From positions 1 to 5,026 of the forward strand of contig JACVSB010000144.1 in assembly GCA_014534155.1 (NCBI GenBank): a stretch of DNA of 5,026 bases. The letters are read 5' to 3'. The notes under the pieces are model-generated. The model saw only the letters and a program-made list of their open reading frames with translations, did no database searches and was not told the origin of the DNA. Both the position numbers and the translations under genes were made by a program. How positions within the stretch are numbered: position 1 is the first letter of the stretch; each line of letters opens with the position of its first letter. Shown one piece after another: positions 1-4,927 of this stretch. This DNA comes from Thermoleophilia bacterium (GTDB lineage Bacteria; Actinomycetota; Thermoleophilia; Gaiellales; Gaiellaceae).

Positions 1-182
1 AGGCGGCCCATGCGCTCGACGAGCGCCGCGAGTGCCGCGTCGAAGTGCTCCACGTCTCTCGCCTGCATGCGCAGGACGGGGTCCGGGTACTGGCGCACCT
101 GCGCGAGCGCGATCCGCCGCCGGGCCTCGCGCTCGGCGTCGAGCTCCTCGTGCTCCCTGACCTCGCCCTCGACCTCTGCCAC
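1..182 (-). CDS. def: Peptide deformylase, N-terminal part (gene runs off left edge)
   Basis: Peptide deformylase is a cytosolic metalloenzyme, usually Fe2+-dependent, that removes the formyl group from the initiator methionine of new proteins. Only the first 60 codons plus two bases are in the window. The family signature is the stretch at about residues 28-39, read as QVRQYPDPVLRM, followed by a typical first helix (DVEHFDAALAALVERMGRL). The catalytic motifs (GxGxAAxQ, EGCLS, HExxH) would lie beyond the left edge and cannot be checked. The start is GTG at 182-180; an in-frame TAG at 197-195 lies five codons upstream with no other start codon between. About 25 charged residues precede the conserved core, a longer N-terminus than in E. 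coli Def. It lies 32 bases downstream of priA on the same strand, matching the actinobacterial priA-def order, where fmt often follows. No clear Shine-Dalgarno sequence precedes the GTG. Confidence 0.88.
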   Translation of the reverse strand, partial: MAEVEGEVREHEELDAEREARRRIALAQVRQYPDPVLRMQARDVEHFDAALAALVERMGR

Positions 183-191
183 GGCGGCGCC

Positions 192-197
192 AGTCTA
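192..197 (-). promoter_or_regulatory. Candidate -10 element for def
   Basis: On the minus strand the hexamer TAGACT (197 down to 192) fits TANNNT and ends 9 bases before the def GTG. A transcript from it would begin within a few bases of the start codon. No good -35 is seen; at 17-base spacing the hexamer is TTCTAG, which overlaps the priA stop. Read-through from priA is equally possible. The call rests only on position and hexamer shape. Confidence 0.4.
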
Positions 198-214
198 GCC
201 CCCGGTCCTGGGCC

Positions 215-2149
215 CTAGAACCCCTGGGGGTCGACGTCGACCACGGCGGCGAGCCCGTCGCGGCGCATCGCCGCGGCTGCGAGGGCGAGGAGGCGGCCCG
301 CGGGGCCGGCGACGGCGCGCGGGCTCTCGCTCTTGGCGAGAAGCTGAGCCCGGTAGCGCCCGCGCAGGCGCAGGAGCGGCGCCGGGCCGAGGAAGTCGGC
401 CTCGGGGGTGCTTCCCTGGAGGCGCGTCCGGAGCTCGCCGAGGGCCTGGAGCGGCCCCGCCGGCGACGGGCCGGAGACGACGATGCTGACGAGATGGCGG
501 TAGGGCGGGTAGCCGAGGAGCTCGCGCCGCTCGAGCTCGCCGGCCAGGAACTCGCCCACGGCGTGCCGCGCGGCGAGCGCGATCGGACGGGCGTCGGGCT
601 GGTGCGTCTGCACGAGCACGCGTCCTGGGGCGTCGCGGCCGCTTCGCCCGGCGAGCTGCGTCAGGAGCTGGAACGTGCGCTCCTCGGCGCGGAAGTCGGG
701 GAGCGCGAGGCCGGTGTCAGCGTCCACCACGGCCGCGAGCGCCACGCCGCGAAAGTGGTGTCCCTTCGCGACCATCTGCGTCCCGAGGAGAACGGCCCGG
801 TCGGCGCGCGCGAAGCGGGAGAGGATCTCCGCCAGGCGTCCGGGGTGGGCCACGGAGTCCGCGTCGAGGCGCAGGCGCTCGAGCTCGGGGAGGCGAGCGG
901 CGAGCTCCCGCTCGAGCCGCTCGGTGCCGGCGCCGAGCCGGGCGAGCTCCGGCGAGCCGCACCGCTCACAGCGCGTCCCCGCCGCGCGCGCGAAGCCGCA
1001 GTGGTGACAGTGGAGGCGCCGGTCGGCGTGCAGCGTGAGCGCGACGTCACAGGAGGGGCAGCGGGGCGTCGTCCCGCAGGCACGGCAGTGGAGCGCGGGC
1101 GCGACGCCGCGCCGGTTGAGCAGGAGGATGGCCTTGCCGCCGCGGTCTGCCAGGCGTCCGAGCTCGGCGAGCAGCGGGGCCGAGAGCGGGTAGCCCCCCT
1201 CGCGGCGCAGATCGACGATGCGGACGGGTGGAAGCGACCCCGCGAGGCGTCCGCCGAGCTCGATCCGCTCCAGCCTCGCCCAGCTCTCCGCCCGGGGCGT
1301 CGCGCTCCCGAACACGACCACCGCCTGCTCGAGCGAGGCGCGCTTGGCGGCCACGGTGCGGGCGTCGTAGCGGGGATCGGAGTCGCCCTTGTAGGAGGCG
1401 TCGTGCTCCTCGTCCACGCACACGAGGCCGAGCCGCTGCACGGGAGCGAAGACCGCCGACCTCGCCCCGACGACGACGCACGCCTCGCCGCCGGCGATCC
1501 GCTCGCGCTCGTCGCGGCGCTCGGCCTCGGTCAGGCGCGAGTGAAGCACGGCGACGCGCTCGCCGAAGCGCGCTCGGAAGCGCCCCGCGGTCTGCGGGGT
1601 GAGCGCGATCTCGGGCACGAGCACGATCGCGCCGAGGCCCCGCGCGAGGACTTCCTCGCAGGCGCGCAGGTACACCTCCGTCTTCCCGCTCCCTGTCGCT
1701 CCGTGCAGGAGGAGATGCGCGGGTCGGCCGAGCGCCGCCACGATGCGGGCGAGCGCGCGCTCCTGCTCGCGGGAGAGCTCGCCCGGGCGCTCCTCGCCCG
1801 GGGGCTCGCCGGCGCGCGCGCGCCGGCGGGCTCCCTCCCTCCTCGCGCGCGTCGCCGGGGCGACGAGCGCAAGCGCCCGCGCCGGCGTGGAGCCGTAGTA
1901 GTCGGCGATCCAGAGCGCGAGGTCGACGAGCGCAGCGGGCACCGCGCCCAGCACGGCCTCGACGGGCGCCGGCCTCACGTCCGGCGGGGCCTCGTCGGCG
2001 AGGCCGACGACGACGCCGCGCCGGCGCGCGCGGCCGAAGGGCACGGAGACGATCGCGCCCTTCTCCAGCCCGTCCGCGAGGTACGTGAAGGGCCTGGCGA
2101 GCGCGCGCGAGGAGACGAGCGGGACGACGGAGGCGTACCGGGCGCTCAC
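215..2149 (-). CDS. priA: Primosomal protein N' / replication restart helicase PriA
   Basis: PriA recognises stalled forks and D-loops, remodels them with its 3'-5' helicase and reloads the replicative helicase. The 644-residue protein begins with the DNA-binding domain (about 1-100; VPLVSSRALARPFTYLADGL), then a basic, low-complexity linker (about 100-125). The helicase core carries Walker A GATGSGKT (150-157), the DEEH box (246-249), GSATP (281-285), GTQMVAKGHHF (456-466) and GRSGR (501-505). Eight cysteines at 355, 358, 364, 367, 381, 384, 394 and 397 form the expected two zinc sites. The C-terminal domain covers about 540-644. The length is somewhat below the roughly 730 residues of E. 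coli PriA. The GTG at 2149-2147 is chosen because the family homology begins right after it; an ATG 52 codons upstream would run antisense through dtxR and adds no family sequence. def follows 32 bases downstream. The product is not in doubt; the exact start is fairly sure. Confidence 0.96.
   Translation of the reverse strand: MSARYASVVPLVSSRALARPFTYLADGLEKGAIVSVPFGRARRRGVVVGLADEAPPDVRPAPVEAVLGAVPAALVDLALWIADYYGSTPARALALVAPATRARREGARRRARAGEPPGEERPGELSREQERALARIVAALGRPAHLLLHGATGSGKTEVYLRACEEVLARGLGAIVLVPEIALTPQTAGRFRARFGERVAVLHSRLTEAERRDERERIAGGEACVVVGARSAVFAPVQRLGLVCVDEEHDASYKGDSDPRYDARTVAAKRASLEQAVVVFGSATPRAESWARLERIELGGRLAGSLPPVRIVDLRREGGYPLSAPLLAELGRLADRGGKAILLLNRRGVAPALHCRACGTTPRCPSCDVALTLHADRRLHCHHCGFARAAGTRCERCGSPELARLGAGTERLERELAARLPELERLRLDADSVAHPGRLAEILSRFARADRAVLLGTQMVAKGHHFRGVALAAVVDADTGLALPDFRAEERTFQLLTQLAGRSGRDAPGRVLVQTHQPDARPIALAARHAVGEFLAGELERRELLGYPPYRHLVSIVVSGPSPAGPLQALGELRTRLQGSTPEADFLGPAPLLRLRGRYRAQLLAKSESPRAVAGPAGRLLALAAAAMRRDGLAAVVDVDPQGF
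1807..1828. repeat. 22-bp perfect GC-only palindrome inside priA
   Basis: Positions 1807-1828 are a perfect inverted repeat centred between 1817 and 1818, made only of G and C, with 12 bases of strict alternating GC at its core (1812-1823). It lies in the part of priA encoding the Arg/Ala/Gly-rich linker at about residues 108-115. Alternating GC favours Z-DNA, and a perfect palindrome can form a cruciform or RNA hairpin. It may simply reflect biased composition in a weakly constrained linker. Confidence 0.75.
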
Positions 2150-2151
2150 TC

Positions 2152-2161
2152 TAGAATCGTC
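2152..2161. promoter_or_regulatory. Overlapping divergent -10 elements for dtxR-type gene and priA
   Basis: Only 14 bases (2150-2163) separate the divergent start codons. On the plus strand TAGAAT (2152-2157) is a near-consensus -10 ending 6 bases before the ATG at 2164, so the predicted transcript starts at or beside the A of ATG. On the minus strand GACGAT (2161 down to 2156) keeps the key second-position A and final T, and also ends exactly 6 bases before the priA GTG. The two hexamers overlap by two bases. The plus-strand element is the stronger call; the minus one is inferred mainly from symmetry and spacing. Any -35 regions would lie inside the opposite gene, and no TTGACA-like sequence is seen at the expected place upstream of TAGAAT. 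An XbaI-type TCTAGA palindrome sits at 2150-2155. Confidence 0.5.
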
Positions 2162-2163
2162 GC

Positions 2164-2847
2164 ATGGCCCAGGGACACTCGATCGAGGACTACATCGAGA
2201 CCATCTACTTCCTCGCCTTCCCCGTAGGGGAGTACCGGCCGCAGACGAAGGGCGCGCCGACCCTCGCCGTCCGGGTGGCCGACATGCTCGGCGTCTCCCG
2301 CGCATCCGCCGGCGAGATGCTGAAGCGCCTGGAAACCGAGGGGCTCGTCGAGCGCGGCGAGCAGAAGGAGGCGATCCTCACGCCCAGGGGCCGCGAGGTC
2401 GCCGAGCGCGTCGTCCGCCGCCACCGGATCATCGAGCGCCTGCTGACCGACTTCATGGGCTACACGCCGGCCGAGTCGCACGTCCAGGCCGACCTCCTCG
2501 GCGACACCTTCAGCGACGAGATGATCGAGCGGATCGCGGAGCGGCTGGGGAACCCCGACCGCTGCCCGCACGGGTGGCCCGTCGACACCGGCTTCGAGCA
2601 GGCCGAGAACCGCGAGCTCACCGCGCTTGCCGACCTGAGGCCGGGCTCGCGTGCCGAGATCGTGCGCCTCGCCGAGCACGACGGGGAGCTCCTGCACTGG
2701 TACTACGAGGAGGGCCTCGTCCCCGGCGCCGAGATCGAGCTGCGCGAGGTCGACCCCGAGCGGGAGCGCTTCACCGTGCGCCAGGACGGGAGCGAGCGTG
2801 CGCTCGCCGGCAAGGCCGCCGCCGGCCTCTTCGTGCGGGCCGCCTAG
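2164..2847 (+). CDS. DtxR/MntR-family metal-dependent transcriptional repressor
   Basis: This 227-residue protein belongs to the DtxR/MntR/IdeR repressors, which bind Fe2+ or Mn2+ and then operator DNA to control metal uptake and storage genes. The N-terminal winged helix is at about 6-75, starting SIEDYIETIYFL as in MntR and with a recognition helix near 45-61 (SRASAGEMLKRLETEGL). An extra loop of roughly 13 residues (about 19-32) splits helices 1 and 2. The dimerisation and metal-binding domain spans about 78-145 and contains RRHRIIERLLTDFMGY, HVQADLLGD and a CPHGWPVD motif. A FeoA/SH3-like domain fills about 155-227. Possible ligands are D9, E12, H87, E91, H106, D110 and D114, but the usual second Glu (MntR E102, DtxR E105) aligns with G113. 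The start is secure: an in-frame TAG lies four codons upstream. Which metal it senses is not determined, so no symbol is given. It overlaps the convergent neighbour by 4 bases. Confidence 0.93.
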   Translation: MAQGHSIEDYIETIYFLAFPVGEYRPQTKGAPTLAVRVADMLGVSRASAGEMLKRLETEGLVERGEQKEAILTPRGREVAERVVRRHRIIERLLTDFMGYTPAESHVQADLLGDTFSDEMIERIAERLGNPDRCPHGWPVDTGFEQAENRELTALADLRPGSRAEIVRLAEHDGELLHWYYEEGLVPGAEIELREVDPERERFTVRQDGSERALAGKAAAGLFVRAA

Positions 2848-3569
2848 GACGCGAAGCGCACGTCGACGCGCTCGAAGCCCAGCGAGCGGACGAGCGTCTC
2901 GAGCAGGGAGCGGGTATTTCGCTCGGCCGCCTGGACGAGGTCGCCGTTCGCGCGCGCGGCCTCGTTCAGCTCGCGCTCGGCGGCGAGGAGCGCCTCGTGC
3001 TCGTACTCCTCGCTCCCTCCGAACACGTTCCCCAGGCGGTTGAGCAAGCCCTCCTCGCGCTCGTAGACGTAGCTTCGGCCCAGGTCGATCTCGGCGTCGT
3101 AGAGGCGGACGGCTGGCAGCTCGAGCGTCGCCCCCTTGCCGTCCGCCGAGACCGTGACCGCGTCCTCGTGCAGGGCCGAGAGGTCGACGCCGGCGTCGAC
3201 GGAGCCGGCGGCCACGAAGAGCGTCCGCTCGCCCAGGAGCTCGGAGGGGAGCTTCGTGTCCTTCTCCAGGTCGACGACGACCTGGTAGTTCCCGCTCGCC
3301 GCCCGGTACTCGCCGATGTCCTGGATGGAGGCGAGAAGCGGCGGCTGCGTGCGGTCGACCGTCTTCGAGGCGAAGGGGTTGTCGAAGGAGGGGAGCGCGT
3401 CGCGGATCCGGTCGACCCCGACGAAGATCGCCAGGATGAGCGCGATGATCGTGATCGCCGTCCAGGGAACCTCGCGCCTCCTCGGCTCGCGTGGCGGGGG
3501 AGGCGGCGGGGCGGAGGGCGGCTCGGCCGGCGGCCCTGTCCGCTCGCGCTCCGGAGAGACGACGCCCAT
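2844..3569 (-). CDS. DUF4230 domain protein with one N-terminal membrane anchor
   Basis: This 241-residue protein has a proline-rich N-terminus (six prolines at 21-26), a basic patch (R27, R30-R32), one hydrophobic segment at about 37-53 (TAITIIALILAIFVGV) and a globular domain from about 75 to 241. The domain matches DUF4230 as I recall it: TQPPLLASIQDIGEYRAASG, then VVVDLEKDTKLPS, then ERTLFVAAGSVDAGVDL, with a helical tail (about 187-230) and a short final strand. The positive-inside rule puts the N-terminus in the cytoplasm and the domain outside the membrane; this is inference. No cleavage site or lipobox is visible. The function of DUF4230 is unknown to me. The ATG at 3569-3567 is chosen because the open frame upstream runs antisense-like through the end of metK, and because a -10-like TACCCT ends 7 bases before it. 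Its stop shares CTAG with the convergent dtxR-type gene. Confidence 0.85.
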   Translation of the reverse strand: MGVVSPERERTGPPAEPPSAPPPPPPREPRRREVPWTAITIIALILAIFVGVDRIRDALPSFDNPFASKTVDRTQPPLLASIQDIGEYRAASGNYQVVVDLEKDTKLPSELLGERTLFVAAGSVDAGVDLSALHEDAVTVSADGKGATLELPAVRLYDAEIDLGRSYVYEREEGLLNRLGNVFGGSEEYEHEALLAAERELNEAARANGDLVQAAERNTRSLLETLVRSLGFERVDVRFAS

Positions 3570-3576
3570 CGCAGCA

Positions 3577-3582
3577 AGGGTA
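3577..3582 (-). promoter_or_regulatory. Candidate -10 element for the DUF4230 gene
   Basis: On the minus strand TACCCT (3582 down to 3577) ends 7 bases before the ATG at 3569, the same spacing as at metK. The block from 3567 to 3587 matches the metK start region at 18 of 21 positions. No -35-like hexamer is seen at 17-18 bases spacing, and no Shine-Dalgarno sequence fits between the hexamer and the ATG. It predicts a leaderless mRNA beginning at or beside the ATG. Confidence 0.5.
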
Positions 3583-3610
3583 GCCGAGGGGGGCGCGGGC
3601 GGGTCCTCGC

Positions 3611-3629
3611 GGAAGCCGTGGCGGCTCCC
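3611..3629 (-). terminator. Terminator-like hairpin after metK
   Basis: In minus-strand RNA the arms GGGAGCCG (3629-3622) and CGGCUUCC (3618-3611) pair over 8 positions, including one G-U wobble, around a 3-base CCA loop. The wobble would be an A-C mismatch in the plus-strand RNA, so the hairpin is best in the metK transcript. It begins 7 bases after the metK stop and ends before the DUF4230 promoter candidate. No U-tract follows, so this is either a non-canonical intrinsic terminator of the kind proposed for actinobacteria or an RNA 3'-end stabiliser. Confidence 0.5.
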
Positions 3630-3636
3630 CGGGACG

Positions 3637-4914
3637 CTAGGCGGGAACGCGCTCGGCGAGGCCGGCGGCGTCGCGGAGCTCGTCCGCCTTGTCCACCCGC
3701 TCCCACGTGAAGTCGTGGTCGGCGCGGCCGAAGTGCCCGTACGCGGCCGTCTTGGCGTAGATCGGCCGGCGCAGGTCGAGGTCCCGCAGGATGGCGCCGG
3801 GGCGTAGGTCGAAGCGCGAGCGCACGAGCTCCGCGATCGTCGCGGTGGGGACGTGCTCGGTGCCGAAGCACTCGACCGAGATGGAGACGGGGCGGGCGAC
3901 GCCGATCGCGTAGGCGACCTGCACCTCGCAGCGGTCGGCGAGGCCGGCGGCGACGACGTTCTTCGCCACGTAGCGGGCTGCATAGGCCGCCGAGCGGTCG
4001 ACCTTTGTGGGGTCCTTGCCCGAGAAGGCGCCTCCGCCGTGGCGGGCGGCGCCGCCGTACGTGTCGACGATGATCTTGCGCCCCGTCAGGCCGGTGTCGC
4101 CCATGGGCCCGCCGATCTCGAACTTCCCCGTCGGGTTCACGTACACGAAGTCGCGCTCGCCCAGACGGCTCTCGTCGTAGAGGTCGCGCGGCAGGATGGG
4201 ATGGAGGACGTGCTCGACGATGTCCGGCTTGATCAGCGCGTCCTCGTCCAGCCCGTGGCGGTGCTGCGTGGAGACGAGCACGCGCTCGATCTCGACGGGG
4301 CGCTGGCGGCCGTCCTCGTCGACCTCGTAGCGGATGGTCACCTGCGCCTTTCCGTCGGGCCGCAGGTAGGGGAGCACCTGCGCCTTGCGCACCTCGGCCA
4401 GCCGCTTGCAGATGAGGTGCGCGAGCACGATCGGGAGGGGCATCAGCTCCTCCGTCTCCCTCGTCGCGTACCCGAACATCATCCCCTGGTCTCCCGCTCC
4501 GATCCGGTCGAGCGGATCGTCGTCGCCCGGGTCGTGCTGGATCTCGTAGGAGGCGTCGATACCCTGCGCGATGTCCGGCGACTGCTCGTCGATCGCCACG
4601 ATGACGCCGCACGTGTCGGCGTCGAACCCGTACTTGGCGCGGTCGTAGCCGATCTCGCGGATCCGGTTTCGCACGAGGCGCGGGATGTCCACGTAGGTCT
4701 TCGTCGTGATCTCCCCGGCCACGACCACGAGGCCGGTCGTGACGAGCGTCTCGCACGCCACGCGGCCGGCGGGGTCGTCGGCGAGGACCGCGTCCAGAAC
4801 CGAGTCGGAGACCTGGTCCGCGATCTTGTCCGGATGGCCTTCGGTGACGGACTCGGAGGTGAAGAGGAACTCGCGCCGGCGGGCGCCGTCGGAGCTCCCG
4901 AACGTTGCGCTCAT
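3637..4914 (-). CDS. metK: S-adenosylmethionine synthetase (methionine adenosyltransferase)
   Basis: MetK makes S-adenosylmethionine from methionine and ATP, releasing phosphate and pyrophosphate, and works in the cytosol, usually as a tetramer needing Mg2+ and K+. The 425-residue protein shows all diagnostic motifs: [13 protein letters not shown] ending at residue 30 with the catalytic-region His-Pro-Asp-Lys, [12 protein letters not shown] from 139, and the glycine-rich [16 protein letters not shown] at 293-308. It is somewhat longer than the 384-residue E. coli enzyme, partly from about 14 extra N-terminal residues and insertions near residues 125-135 and 195-210. The ATG at 4914-4912 is supported by a -10-like TAGCCT ending 7 bases upstream. 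A protein of unknown function ends 10 bases before it on the same strand; a hairpin lies just after the stop. No SAM riboswitch is possible in such a short leader if the predicted promoter is used. Confidence 0.97.
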   Translation of the reverse strand: MSATFGSSDGARRREFLFTSESVTEGHPDKIADQVSDSVLDAVLADDPAGRVACETLVTTGLVVVAGEITTKTYVDIPRLVRNRIREIGYDRAKYGFDADTCGVIVAIDEQSPDIAQGIDASYEIQHDPGDDDPLDRIGAGDQGMMFGYATRETEELMPLPIVLAHLICKRLAEVRKAQVLPYLRPDGKAQVTIRYEVDEDGRQRPVEIERVLVSTQHRHGLDEDALIKPDIVEHVLHPILPRDLYDESRLGERDFVYVNPTGKFEIGGPMGDTGLTGRKIIVDTYGGAARHGGGAFSGKDPTKVDRSAAYAARYVAKNVVAAGLADRCEVQVAYAIGVARPVSISVECFGTEHVPTATIAELVRSRFDLRPGAILRDLDLRRPIYAKTAAYGHFGRADHDFTWERVDKADELRDAAGLAERVPA

Positions 4915-4921
4915 CGCGGCA

Positions 4922-4927
4922 AGGCTA
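4922..4927 (-). promoter_or_regulatory. Candidate -10 element for metK, overlapping the upstream stop codon
   Basis: On the minus strand TAGCCT (4927 down to 4922) ends 7 bases before the metK ATG. Its first three bases are also the TAG stop of the upstream gene. At 17-base spacing the hexamer TCGAGG (4950 down to 4945) keeps three of six TTGACA positions, a weak -35 at best. Transcription from it would give a leaderless metK mRNA; co-transcription with the upstream gene is also possible. Confidence 0.5.

Noticed and set aside
10..198. Small plus-strand open frame at the left edge
   Set aside because: The opposite strand carries the recognisable peptide deformylase N-terminus; the plus-strand product is Ser/Ala/Arg-rich and unlike any family.
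183..214. Possible terminator hairpin between priA and def
   Set aside because: Pairing of TAGGGCCC with GGGGGCTA needs an internal G-G mismatch loop and gives only three-pair segments; too weak to call.
494..2227. Long plus-strand open frame of 577 codons opposite priA
   Set aside because: It mirrors the confirmed priA gene. Biased codon third positions keep the opposite strand free of stops, and the translation is Arg/Ala/Gly-rich with no family resemblance.
2150..2305. Upstream ATG that would extend PriA by 52 residues
   Set aside because: The extension lies antisense to the dtxR-type coding region, is low complexity, and PriA homology begins immediately after the GTG at 2149.
2869..2888. 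Six-pair inverted repeat (CGCTCG/CGAGCG, 8-base loop) just after the dtxR-type stop
   Set aside because: It lies in the DUF4230 coding sequence, has no U-tract, and stems of this size are expected by chance at this GC content.
2085..3710. Plus-strand open frame of 541 codons crossing priA, dtxR, DUF4230 and the metK end
   Set aside because: It overlaps four well-supported genes in other frames and has a low-complexity, Arg-rich translation typical of GC-rich shadow frames.
2966..4756. Minus-strand open frame of 596 codons overlapping metK and DUF4230
   Set aside because: Both underlying genes have clear family motifs in a different frame; this product is a run of Arg, Pro and Ser without domains.
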